Made by a program: the position numbers and the translations under genes. Positions 27,127 through 33,538 of a stretch of DNA of 34,895 nt are shown here, piece after piece. Position 1 is the stretch's first letter; the number at the start of each line of letters is the position of its first letter. This DNA is from Chloroflexota bacterium (GTDB taxonomy: Bacteria > Chloroflexota > Limnocylindria > Limnocylindrales > CSP1-4), in assembly GCA_021812735.1 (NCBI GenBank), contig JAKAMV010000011.1, forward strand, positions 1 through 34,895, given 5' to 3'. The notes below the pieces were generated by a model. That model was not told where the DNA came from. It saw only the letters and a list, made by a program, of their open reading frames with translations, and searched no databases.

Positions 27127-28221
27127 CTACGACGAGGGCGAGACGATCTCGCCCTGCGCCGGTGTCTTCAGCAGTGCCGGTCCGAGCACGTAGTAGCGTC
27201 CCCGCCGCTCGCCGGTGGCCCGCAGCCAGCCGCCCTTCACGGCGGCCTCGAGGTCGCGCGTCGTGCTCTGCGGCGACCGGCCCGTCAGGCGGATGTAGTC
27301 TCCGGCCCTCAGGTGCCGGTTGACCCACGCGAAGGCGAGCCCGTCGATCATGGCCGGCGGGAGCGACCCGTCGGCGATCGACCGGCGGACCTCGACCATG
27401 ACGTCGCCGAGGCCCCGGAGCCGCGCCAGGACGTGGTCCGCCGAGCGGGTGATCGACGTCACGAAGTAGCGGGCGAATGGCGTCGCGTCATACCCCGGCA
27501 CGTAGTCCCGGCCGACCGCGTCGCGGATGGCGGCGAAGTAGGCGGCCCGGTCCAGGCCGAGCTGGGCGTCGAGCGAGACGAGGCCGCCGAGGGCGTAGCC
27601 GTGGCGGACAAGGATCAGCCGCGCGATCGCGCGGGCCGTCCGGCCATTGCCGTCGTTGAACGGGTGGACGGCGACGAGCTCGAGGTGGGCGAGGGCCGCG
27701 ACAACCGGAGGGGCATGGCGCGTGGTCGCGGTGGCGAGCCAGGCGGCGAAGTCGCGCATCAGCTCGGGGACGTCGCCCGAGGGGGGCGTGCTGAACACCG
27801 CGTTGCCGTCCGCGTCGACGACCCGGTTCTCGCCGCGGCGGTACTCGCCAGGCGTGAGCAGCGGGCTCTGGTTCCACAGCACCCGCCGGTGCAGCTCCCT
27901 CATGACGGCCTCGTCGGGGACGACGCCCGCCGCGGCCAGCTCGTCGGCGAGCGTCAGCGCGTCGCGCGTCCCGATGATCTCCCGCGCCTCCTTGTCGCTG
28001 ACCTTCGTCGAGCCCTCCCCGGCGAGCAGCGCCTCGACCTCGACGTCGGAGGCTGTGTTGCCCTCGATCCGCGCCGTGCCGTGGATGGTCCGCACCCAGG
28101 CGCGGCGGCGCATCCACTCCGCGTGGGTGGGGTCGATCGGCAGGTTGTCGAACAGCCAGCGCCGCTGGTCGATGTCGGCAAGCGGCTTGGTGAGCGCGCG
28201 TCCGCGCAGTCGGTATCGCAC
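27127..28221 (-). CDS. Fic family AMP-transferase with C-terminal winged helix
   Basis: The 364 residues comprise an N-terminal Fic-associated domain, the Fic core with the intact motif HPFNDGNGRTAR (catalytic His186), and a C-terminal winged-helix-like region (about 298-346: YIRLTGRSPQSTTRDLEAAV, then GWLRATGERRGRYYVLG). The inhibitory motif TXXXEG is present before the core (Thr49-Glu53-Gly54), which makes it a self-inhibited class II Fic. It should AMPylate a protein target; the target is unknown. The start is GTG 28221 with SD GGAG 6 nt upstream. The operator array directly upstream suggests autoregulation through the winged helix; that is inference. Confidence 0.93.
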   Translation of the reverse strand: MRYRLRGRALTKPLADIDQRRWLFDNLPIDPTHAEWMRRRAWVRTIHGTARIEGNTASDVEVEALLAGEGSTKVSDKEAREIIGTRDALTLADELAAAGVVPDEAVMRELHRRVLWNQSPLLTPGEYRRGENRVVDADGNAVFSTPPSGDVPELMRDFAAWLATATTRHAPPVVAALAHLELVAVHPFNDGNGRTARAIARLILVRHGYALGGLVSLDAQLGLDRAAYFAAIRDAVGRDYVPGYDATPFARYFVTSITRSADHVLARLRGLGDVMVEVRRSIADGSLPPAMIDGLAFAWVNRHLRAGDYIRLTGRSPQSTTRDLEAAVKGGWLRATGERRGRYYVLGPALLKTPAQGEIVSPSS

Positions 28222-28223
28222 GT

Positions 28224-28282
28224 GGTCTCCGGTAATAGCGGCCAGTATTACCGCAGGCGGTAAAATGTCAAGGTATTACCGC
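28224..28282 (-). promoter_or_regulatory. Promoter with nested palindromic operators of the fic gene
   Basis: A perfect -35 TTGACA stands at 28271-28266 on the minus strand; the -10 (TAATAC/AATACT region near 28250) is weak. CGGTAATA-N8-TATTACCG (28230-28253) is a perfect 8-bp inverted repeat, and GCGGTAA-N12-TTACCGC (28257-28282) encloses the -35 box. TATTACCGCA occurs twice. The array lies 3-60 bp before the start codon. Confidence 0.75.
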
Positions 28283-28309
28283 ACCTCGCTCCGCCTCGTG
28301 CCGGGCGAG

Positions 28310-28348
28310 CCAGTCCTGACTTGACACGGGCGTCCCACGACGCAACGC
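28310..28348 (+). repeat. 39-bp direct repeat, copy 1
   Basis: Matches 29122-29160 at 35 of 39 bases in the same orientation, 812 bp apart. The core CCTGACTTGACAC is identical. The two copies bracket the two-gene cassette at 28417-28973. On the minus strand each copy would read ALRRG(M/T)PVSSQDW, so it could instead be the end of a once-coding sequence. Confidence 0.8.
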
Positions 28349-28416
28349 CGGCGGCCTCCGAGACGGCGGTCTGAGAGCCTCTGGAGTCGGTCGGGTGACC
28401 GCACCGGGGAGCCGGC

Positions 28417-28749
28417 TCAGCGTCCGGCGCGGGCCTCCATGGCGTAGGCCATGAACCACCGCTCGACCGACGCGGGCGTCGAGCCGTACGCGTTGTCGCC
28501 GGCGAGCAGGTCGCAGACCACCTCGCGCGCCCGGGCGATCTCGCGGCGGCGGTGGCCCGCCCAGCGCGGGTCCGCGAGGGTCAGGTCGAGCTGGGCGAGC
28601 GCGCGGTCCAGGCTCGACGCCAATCGCAGCTCGTTGCCGCCCTCGCGCGCCCGAATCGCTCGACCGACATCGGCCCCGGCGTTGCCAAGCTGCTCGGCGA
28701 GCGTCAGCGTTCCCCACCGGTCGGGCGTGAGGTCGGGGTGGAGGGTCAC
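28417..28749 (-). CDS. Uncharacterised 110-residue helical partner of the DUF5674-like protein
   Basis: Starts at GTG 28749 (TLHPDLTPDRWGTLTLAEQL...), overlapping the stop of the preceding DUF5674-like gene as GTGA. The sequence is mainly helical with the stretches LAEQLGNAGADVGRAIRA, SLDRALAQLDLTLADPRW, EIARAREVVCDLLAGDNAYG and ERWFMAYAMEAR. I recall proteins with the same HPDL...LAEQLGN...LDLTIADPRW pattern as unnamed hypotheticals in candidate-phylum and Chloroflexota genomes, often next to DUF5674. No function is known to me. The tight coupling and size resemble a toxin-antitoxin pair, but this is inference. Confidence 0.8.
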   Translation of the reverse strand: MTLHPDLTPDRWGTLTLAEQLGNAGADVGRAIRAREGGNELRLASSLDRALAQLDLTLADPRWAGHRRREIARAREVVCDLLAGDNAYGSTPASVERWFMAYAMEARAGR

Positions 28750-28973
28750 GGCGCCACCACCCGGCCGACGAGCTCCGAGATCGCAGCGCGGATTGCAGCG
28801 TCCTCGACCGACCGCGTCCGGTTCCCCAGGGCCTCGAGGTCGCTGTGCATGCCGGCGTCGACCGCGAGGAGTCCGCGCCGGACGTCGGCGACGGCCTTCA
28901 CGAGGTCGCCGAATGTCGCCCCGGCCATGGCCGTGAGCTCCGCGACGGTGATCTGCCCGACGACGATCTGCAC
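28746..28973 (-). CDS. DUF5674-like protein, apparently internally shortened
   Basis: A 75-residue protein from GTG 28973 (QIVVGQITVAELTAMAG). ATFGDLVKAVADVRRGLLAV then DAGMHSDLEAL matches the first half of DUF5674 as I remember it, and GNRTRSVEDAAIRAAISELV matches its C-terminal end. The middle part of typical ~110-residue members (LLLEQGSXQXXLWGINLY region) is missing, joined in frame at about residue 49. It may be a natural short form or an internally deleted copy. The SD is poor. It is coupled to the downstream 110-residue gene by GTGA. Confidence 0.65.
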   Translation of the reverse strand: MQIVVGQITVAELTAMAGATFGDLVKAVADVRRGLLAVDAGMHSDLEALGNRTRSVEDAAIRAAISELVGRVVAP

Positions 28974-29121
28974 GGCTTGATGTTCGCGGCCTCGAGGGCT
29001 CCGCGCAAGCGACGAGTGGGCCTGAGGCGCCCAACCACCGAAACGTGTCCAGGACCGCGTGCATCCCCTCGGCACGTGGGTCAGGAACTCCCAAGCACAG
29101 TTCGTACTCGTGACTGGGGAT

Positions 29122-29160
29122 CCAATCCTGACTTGACACTGGCATCCCGCGACGCAACGC
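29122..29160 (+). repeat. 39-bp direct repeat, copy 2
   Basis: Partner of 28310-28348 (35/39 identical). It lies in the 286-bp stretch 28974-29259, which otherwise shows no gene that I can support. Confidence 0.8.
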
Positions 29161-29258
29161 TACCGACACAGACCCGGCGGTTCCGCCCGTCGGGTTCTTC
29201 TCTTGGGCGAGAGGCGGTCGCATCGGGGGCCGGGTCCCCGGATCCACTAACCGCCACC

Positions 29259-29287
29259 TTGAGGTCATGACCTCATACCGCTATGCT
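29259..29287 (+). promoter_or_regulatory. Promoter and palindromic operator of the vapBC-type operon
   Basis: TTGAGG (29259-29264), a 17-nt spacer and TATGCT (29282-29287) place the start on or near the A of ATG 29294. A perfect 16-bp palindrome, TGAGGTCATGACCTCA (29260-29275), covers the -35 box and half the spacer, a typical site for an RHH antitoxin repressor. Confidence 0.75.
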
Positions 29288-29293
29288 GGCCGC

Positions 29294-29542
29294 ATGGCGA
29301 CGAAGAAGAAGGTGACCCTCTACATCGACGAAGATGTGATGCGGGCGGCCCGCGTTCGGGCAGCCCGGACGGACAAGCGCGACTCAGAGGTAGTCGAAGA
29401 GGCCATCCGCGCCTACCTCGGCTTCGACGTCGTGGCGGGCGTGTGGGCGCGCAGCGCCCTGGGCGAGGACGAGGCGATGCGCCTCGCGGTCGAGGAGACG
29501 CACGCGGCACGAGCCGAGAAGCGTGCCGCGCGCGGTTCTTGA
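29294..29542 (+). CDS. Ribbon-helix-helix antitoxin (VapB-like)
   Basis: An 82-residue antitoxin with the RHH fold at the N-terminus (KKVTLYIDEDVMRAARVRAA, then DSEVVEEAIRAYLG) and a charged C-terminal tail (DEAMRLAVEETHAARAEKRA) expected to wrap the toxin. An in-frame ATG at 29267 lies inside the palindrome and -35/-10 spacer and cannot be transcribed from this promoter. ATG 29294 is therefore chosen and appears leaderless. It overlaps the toxin gene by 20 nt. Confidence 0.88.
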   Translation: MATKKKVTLYIDEDVMRAARVRAARTDKRDSEVVEEAIRAYLGFDVVAGVWARSALGEDEAMRLAVEETHAARAEKRAARGS

Positions 29543-29939
29543 CACCAACGTCCTCGTCTCGGCGCTGATCAGCCCAGGCGGGCCGAGCGCGGCGCTCCTG
29601 CTCGAGCTCCGCGCCGGCGCCTTCGAGCTCGTCGCCTCGCCGACGCTGCTGGCCGAGCTCCGCGAGGTCCTGGGGCGCGAGAAGCTCCGTCGGTACGTCG
29701 CCGAGGCCGAGGCGATCGCGTACCTCGACCTCATCGGGCGCGAAGCCACGATCCTCGATGACCCGGCGCCGAGCGGTCGGCCGCTCAGCGTCGATCCCGA
29801 CGACGAGTACCTGGTGGACCTCGCGCGCGCCGCTGCAGCCGACGTGCTCGTGTCGGGCGATGCCCACCTGCTCGACCTGGGCGATCGCCTGCCCGTCATG
29901 ACCCCAGCCCAGTTCCTGGCCACGCTGGGTCTCCGGTAA
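29523..29939 (+). CDS. PIN-domain toxin (COG1569-type, VapC-like ribonuclease)
   Basis: A 138-residue PIN nuclease. Metal-binding acidic residues are in place: Asp7 in AVLDTNVLVSAL, Glu in SPTLLAELREVL, and Asp residues in DPDDEYLVDLA and VSGDAHLLDLGD. These make it the COG1569 type of PIN toxin, which is expected to cleave RNA. It starts at GTG 29523 inside the antitoxin gene. Its TAA stop falls within the left arm of the duplicated palindrome (29928-29958) and converges on the GNAT toxin gene. Confidence 0.92.
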   Translation: MPRAVLDTNVLVSALISPGGPSAALLLELRAGAFELVASPTLLAELREVLGREKLRRYVAEAEAIAYLDLIGREATILDDPAPSGRPLSVDPDDEYLVDLARAAAADVLVSGDAHLLDLGDRLPVMTPAQFLATLGLR

Positions 29940-29958
29940 TAGCCTCGGGTATTACCGC
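29928..29958. repeat. Second copy of the fic operator over the convergent stops of the PIN and GNAT toxin genes
   Basis: GGTCTCCGGTAATAGC, six variable bases, then TATTACCGC. Against 28224-28254, 27 of 31 bases are identical, with the differences confined to the centre. The arms CGGTAATA/TATTACCG are a perfect inverted repeat. Both flanking TAA stop codons are made from the arms. Confidence 0.85.
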
Positions 29959-30515
29959 GGCGGTGGCGCACCGTCGTCCCCGGCAGGGGCACCGAGGGTT
30001 TCGACGGCCTCGATCGTTCGCCGAAGATCGCTCATCAGCAGGTAGAGGTGGAGCGGGTCGGTCGGCGACTCCGCGAAGTCGGGGACGAGCCGCTGGTAGA
30101 AGGCCCTGGCCTCCGCCGTCTCGCAGTGGACCAGGAGCGCTCGCGCGCCGATCGAGTGGGAGGCGGCCTCGGCCCGGAGGATCGCGTCCTTGACGAGCGC
30201 GCGCCCGAGTCCCCTGCCCTGCTCGCCCCGATCGACGCCGAGCCGCGTCAGGATGATCACTGGCACCGGGTACCGCGGCATCCCCTTGCGGACGCGCTCG
30301 GGCGCGTCGGCGAGCTTCACGGAGCCCGCCGAGAGGGCGTAGTAGCCGACGACGCGGCGCTCGCCGCTGCGCGTGACGACGCGGACCTTGGTCGAGTCGG
30401 TGAGGTCGGCCTGGAGGGCGTGCCTGCGCAGCCAGGAGGTCTGGGCGTCCGACCCGCAGTCGAACTCGTCGGTCAGGTGGCTCTTCGAGATCGCCCCGGC
30501 CGGCGAGTAGCTCAC
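29952..30515 (-). CDS. GNAT-family acetyltransferase toxin (TacT-like)
   Basis: A 187-residue GNAT protein of the TacT/AtaT kind, which acetylates the amino group of charged tRNA. It shows VVGYYALSAGSVKL, PVIILTRLGVDRGEQGRGLG (acetyl-CoA loop at about residues 91-107), LLVHCETAEARAFYQRLVPD with Tyr140 at the catalytic position, and the C-terminal DPLHLYLLMSDLRRTIEAVE. It starts at GTG 30515, overlapping the antitoxin stop as GTGA, so the pair is translationally coupled. It ends in the duplicated palindrome. Confidence 0.93.
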   Translation of the reverse strand: MSYSPAGAISKSHLTDEFDCGSDAQTSWLRRHALQADLTDSTKVRVVTRSGERRVVGYYALSAGSVKLADAPERVRKGMPRYPVPVIILTRLGVDRGEQGRGLGRALVKDAILRAEAASHSIGARALLVHCETAEARAFYQRLVPDFAESPTDPLHLYLLMSDLRRTIEAVETLGAPAGDDGAPPPR

Positions 30516-30820
30516 TCCCGTTCGAGGACGGAGGGCGTGGTCAGGAACGCGGCCAGTCGCGGCAGGACGCGCGGCTCGCCGTCGATTGCGGTCGAGAACG
30601 CCTCCCACTCCGCGGGCGCGAGGACGAACCGAGTCCGGTCCGCGAGGACCTCCTGGGCGGCGACCTCGGCAGACTGGACGACGAACTCGGTCATGGTCTG
30701 GCGGGTGGCGGACGCGGCCTCCTCGAACAGGCGCTTCTGCTCGGCGCTCAACCGAAGGTCGAGCCGCGCCCTCTTGGCCGTGCGCGTCGGGAGGGACGCG
30801 GCGCGCGGCATTGCGGTCAT
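30512..30820 (-). CDS. DUF1778 ribbon-helix-helix antitoxin (TacA-like)
   Basis: A 102-residue antitoxin. The DUF1778 RHH domain is at residues ~17-55 (ARLDLRLSAEQKRLFEEAAS, then TMTEFVVQSAEVAAQEVL), and the C-terminal part (FVLAPAEWEAFSTAID, then LPRLAAFLTTPS) is the toxin-binding tail. SD AAGGAG stands 8 nt before ATG 30820. It precedes the GNAT toxin with a 4-nt overlap and has a promoter with repeated TGTACGGA sites upstream. Confidence 0.93.
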   Translation of the reverse strand: MTAMPRAASLPTRTAKRARLDLRLSAEQKRLFEEAASATRQTMTEFVVQSAEVAAQEVLADRTRFVLAPAEWEAFSTAIDGEPRVLPRLAAFLTTPSVLERE

Positions 30821-30843
30821 CGGGTAGGCTCCTTGGCAGTCAC

Positions 30844-30881
30844 TGTACGGACAATGTACGGATGCAGGCGACGTCCGTCAA
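30844..30881 (-). promoter_or_regulatory. Promoter and operator repeats of the tacAT-like operon
   Basis: On the minus strand TTGACG (30881-30876), a 17-nt spacer and TACATT (30858-30853). Two direct copies of TGTACGGA (plus strand 30844-30851 and 30855-30862), 11 bp apart, overlap and flank the -10 box, as expected for RHH autoregulation. Confidence 0.75.
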
Positions 30882-31222
30882 GCTCCAAGCCTGGACCTCG
30901 GCCCACGAAGCCGCTCCCGATCCGGCAGTCAGGGTCCTGCGTGTGTCCGACGTTACGCCACACGTAACTTCGGGCAACCGATCGCGGTCCTCGGGCAGGC
31001 CCCTAAGGACGTCCTCTCTCGCAGGCGCAACCCCGCCGCGCTCGCGTGGTCTTGGATCCTCGGCTGACATTGAAGGTCTTGCGGAGAGGTCGGGTCCCAT
31101 CCCTTCACTCCGCCGTCGACATTGAAGGGTTGCATGAGGAGCCCGTCCCCGTCGGCGCGGAGCGGGGCGCGGGGTCGGCGCGCTCACGAGGGCCTGATTC
31201 GTGCGTGGAATCGGGTGAGGCG
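30882..31222. other. Intergenic stretch without a supportable gene
   Basis: It holds a small inverted repeat GTTACG-CCACA-CGTAAC (30952-30968... 5-nt centre) and two direct copies of GACATTGAAGG (31066-31076 and 31118-31128, 52 bp apart). No coding signal or promoter stands out. Its right end is downstream of rnpB. Confidence 0.4.
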
Positions 31223-31568
31223 CCAGCGAGGCGGCCTGTAAGCCGAGTTCTGTACCGCGGCTCGCGCCGCGGCGACGGCCATCCATCTGAGGCCGCCGGT
31301 TGCCCGACGGCTCATGCAGCCGACCCGAGGGCTGGGCAGCGCGCCTCTCCCCCCGGCGAACCGGGGTTGCGCCCTCCTATTTGGCCTTGCTCCAGGTAGA
31401 GTTTGCCGCGTTTCACTCCGGCCCCGGAGGGCCGGCATCGTCACTGTGGCACTGGTCCTCGCCTCACGGCGGACGGGCGTTACCCGCTACCCTGCGCTGG
31501 GGAGCTCGGACTTTCCTCACGTCCGCCGGTGGCCCGGCTGACGCGCGGCCGTCCGGCCGCCTCGCTGG
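31223..31568 (-). ncRNA. rnpB: RNase P RNA, bacterial class A
   Basis: The RNA subunit of RNase P, which matures tRNA 5' ends. On the minus strand the 5' part carries GAGGAAAGTCCGAGCTC and the 3' end ACAGAACTCGGCTTACAGG, the universal P4 and 3' motifs. Helix P1 pairs 31568-31555 with 31236-31223 over 14 bp, which sets the ends. Internal universal segments CAGTGCCACAG and GGTAACGCCCG are also visible. The length of about 346 nt fits. A -10 box lies at 31581-31576, 7 nt before the 5' end. Confidence 0.96.
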
Positions 31569-31575
31569 CCCGCGG

Positions 31576-31581
31576 ATTCTA
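31576..31581 (-). promoter_or_regulatory. Candidate -10 box of rnpB
   Basis: TAGAAT on the minus strand, spaced to start transcription exactly at the P1 5' end (about 31569). The -35 region (GTGCCG at 17 nt) is poor. Confidence 0.5.
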
Positions 31582-31660
31582 CGCGCGACCAGCGGATCCG
31601 GCACCCCCGGGCCGCGGCCGTTGACGGAGGATCCGCTCGAGATCCGGCCCGACGAGAACC

Positions 31661-32308
31661 TCAGTCGGCCGCGAGCAGCGGTCGAACGGCGCCGGCGACC
31701 GCGTGCGCGAGAGCGCGATGGGCGTCGGCCGCGAGGTGGATCCCGTCCGCCGGGTCCGCGGCGACGATGGCCGACGCGTCGAGGAAGGCGGCGCCGGCGC
31801 GCAGGGCCGCAGTGCGGTACAGGCGGGGCAGGGCCGCATTCCGCTCGTTCGCGCCATCGAAGCCCCACAGCTCCATGAGGTCGTTCGGCGCGCCGAGGGC
31901 GGGCGGCGCCACCAGCAGCACCTGCGGCGCGCGGCCGCCCGGACCACACTGCGAGGCCCCGACGGCGTCGACGAGCGTGGCCGCTCCCGCGGCGACGTCG
32001 CTGGCGCCGACGCCGAACGTCGTCTTGAGGTCGTTGGTGCCGAGCATGATCACCACCACGTCGACCGGGGCGTGGGTCTCCAGGCAGGGCACCAGGTACG
32101 CGAGGCCGTTGCGGCCCGGCGAGTACGGGTCGTCGCGCACCGTGGTGCGGCCATTGAGGCCCTCCTCGATCACGCGCGCCTCGCCCTCGAGCAGCCGCGC
32201 CAGCACGCCCGGCCACCGGACGTCATAGGGGAAGCGGCCCCCGGTGACCGGATCCGCGCCGTGCGTGTTCGAGTCGCCGTAGCAGAGCACGACCGGCAGA
32301 TCCGGCAT
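31661..32308 (-). CDS. SGNH/GDSL hydrolase
   Basis: A 215-residue esterase-like protein. Block I is CYGDSNTHGADP (catalytic Ser in GDSN), block II Gly/Asn lies in EEGLNGRTTV, block III is MLGTNDLK, and block V is DGIHLAADAHRALA (Asp and His of the triad). No signal peptide is seen, so it is probably cytoplasmic; the substrate is unknown. ATG 32308 overlaps the RNase HI stop by one base (TGATG), with GGGAG about 8 nt upstream. It is probably the last gene of the sdh-rnhA unit. Confidence 0.92.
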   Translation of the reverse strand: MPDLPVVLCYGDSNTHGADPVTGGRFPYDVRWPGVLARLLEGEARVIEEGLNGRTTVRDDPYSPGRNGLAYLVPCLETHAPVDVVVIMLGTNDLKTTFGVGASDVAAGAATLVDAVGASQCGPGGRAPQVLLVAPPALGAPNDLMELWGFDGANERNAALPRLYRTAALRAGAAFLDASAIVAADPADGIHLAADAHRALAHAVAGAVRPLLAAD

Positions 32309-32826
32309 CAATCCGCTCCCTCCCCCACCGCGGGCGTGATGCGTCTCGCCCGCGCCACGCGGGCGGGCCCGCCGGCCGCCACCCGGTCGAGCGCCTCGTT
32401 GGCCAGCCGGTCCGCGGTGGCGTTCTGGGCCCGCGGCACGTGCGTGGCGGACCAGCGGCGGAAGCCGCCCAGCAGCTGCTTCGCCTCCGCGTGGAGGGGC
32501 GCGAGCTTCGCGTCCTTCACGCGCCAGCGGCCGTGCAGCTGCTCCACGATCAGCTTGGAGTCGAGGAACAGGTCCACCCGCGACGCGCCCAGCCGCCGCG
32601 CGAGCTTGAGCGCCTCGATGACGCCCGTCCACTCGGCCACGTTGTTCGTCTGGACGCCGAGCGCCTGGCTGATCGTCGCGTCCGGGGGCGCGAGCGGGTC
32701 AAGCGCGTCAGGACGCGCGCCGTTGATCAGGGCCGCGCCGAGCGACGCCGGGCCCGGGTTGCCCCGGGCCGCGCCGTCCGTGCGGATGACCAGGTGCTCG
32801 ATGACCGGGAGCGTCGCCTCGCTCAG
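32308..32826 (-). CDS. rnhA: Ribonuclease HI, apparent CTG start
   Basis: Degrades RNA in RNA-DNA hybrids. The four acidic catalytic positions are present: RTDGAARGNPGPA (Asp), NNVAEWTGVIEAL (Glu), VDLFLDSKLIVEQL (Asp) and NATADRLANEAL (Asp). No ATG, GTG or TTG exists in frame between the sdhB coding end and the catalytic domain. CTG 32826 overlaps the sdhB stop as CTGA and has GGAG about 9 nt upstream, so it is the likely start, giving 172 residues. The C-terminal ~25 residues are a basic tail. Confidence 0.88.
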   Translation of the reverse strand: MSEATLPVIEHLVIRTDGAARGNPGPASLGAALINGARPDALDPLAPPDATISQALGVQTNNVAEWTGVIEALKLARRLGASRVDLFLDSKLIVEQLHGRWRVKDAKLAPLHAEAKQLLGGFRRWSATHVPRAQNATADRLANEALDRVAAGGPARVARARRITPAVGEGAD

Positions 32827-33524
32827 GCCTGGTGCTCCACGATCTTCGAGGAGACCTCGAGGATCGCCTGGGTGATGTGGATCCCGCGCGGACAGGCGTC
32901 CGTGCAGTTGAAGATCGTCCGGCAGCGCCACACGCCGTCGCGGTCGGCCAGGATCTCCAGCCGGTCCTCGGCGTGGTCGTCGCGCGTGTCGAAGATGAAC
33001 CGGTGGGCGTTGACGATCGCGGCGGGGCCGACGTACGACGGCTGCGCCCAGAACGAGGGGCACGACGTGGTGCACGCCGCGCACAGGATGCACTTGGTGG
33101 TGTCGTCGAAGACCGCGCGGTCGGTCGGGGACTGGCGCCGCTCGCGGTCGGGGTCGAGGCTGTCCGCCCGCAGGTACGGCTGGACGCTCCGGAACTTGGC
33201 GAAGAAGGCCTCCATGTCGACCACGAGGTCCTTCACCACCGGCAGGCCCGGCAGCGGCGCCACCGTGATCCGGCGGGCCTTGAGCTGGTCCACCCGGATC
33301 TTGCAGGCCAGGCGGTTGCGCCCGTTGATCAGCATGGCGTCGGACCCGCACACGCCGTGCGCGCAGGAGCGGCGGAACGTCAGCGTGCCGTCCTGCTCGT
33401 ACTTCACCTTGTGCAGCAGGTCCAGGACGCGGTCCATCGGCCCGCCCTCGACCGTGTAGGCCTCCTCGTGCGGCTTCTGGTCGCGCTCCGGGTCGAAGCG
33501 GAGGATGCGCAGTTCGATCTGCAT
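32823..33524 (-). CDS. sdhB: Succinate dehydrogenase / fumarate reductase iron-sulfur subunit
   Basis: The electron-transfer subunit of complex II. The 233 residues bear all three cluster sites: [2Fe-2S] at Cys54, Cys59, Asp62 and Cys74 (RRSCAHGVCGSDAMLINGRN...C), [4Fe-4S] at Cys145, Cys148, Cys151 and Cys211, and [3Fe-4S] at Cys155, Cys201 and Cys207. The start is ATG 33524 with GGAGG about 8 nt upstream, 14 nt after the sdhA stop. No membrane anchor gene (sdhC/D) follows, so it should lie upstream of sdhA, beyond the window, or elsewhere. Confidence 0.97.
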   Translation of the reverse strand: MQIELRILRFDPERDQKPHEEAYTVEGGPMDRVLDLLHKVKYEQDGTLTFRRSCAHGVCGSDAMLINGRNRLACKIRVDQLKARRITVAPLPGLPVVKDLVVDMEAFFAKFRSVQPYLRADSLDPDRERRQSPTDRAVFDDTTKCILCAACTTSCPSFWAQPSYVGPAAIVNAHRFIFDTRDDHAEDRLEILADRDGVWRCRTIFNCTDACPRGIHITQAILEVSSKIVEHQA

Positions 33525-33538
33525 CGTCGTGCCTCCGC

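Noticed and set aside
28750..29268. N-terminal extension of the 110-residue gene to 283 residues
   Set aside because: The upstream part is the wrong frame of the DUF5674-like gene; GTG 28749 with GTGA coupling is better.
29928..29958. Bidirectional terminator between the PIN and GNAT toxin genes
   Set aside because: The arms are AT-rich (GGTAATA) with no GC stem or T-tract, and the same sequence stands in the fic promoter, so an operator-type site is more likely.
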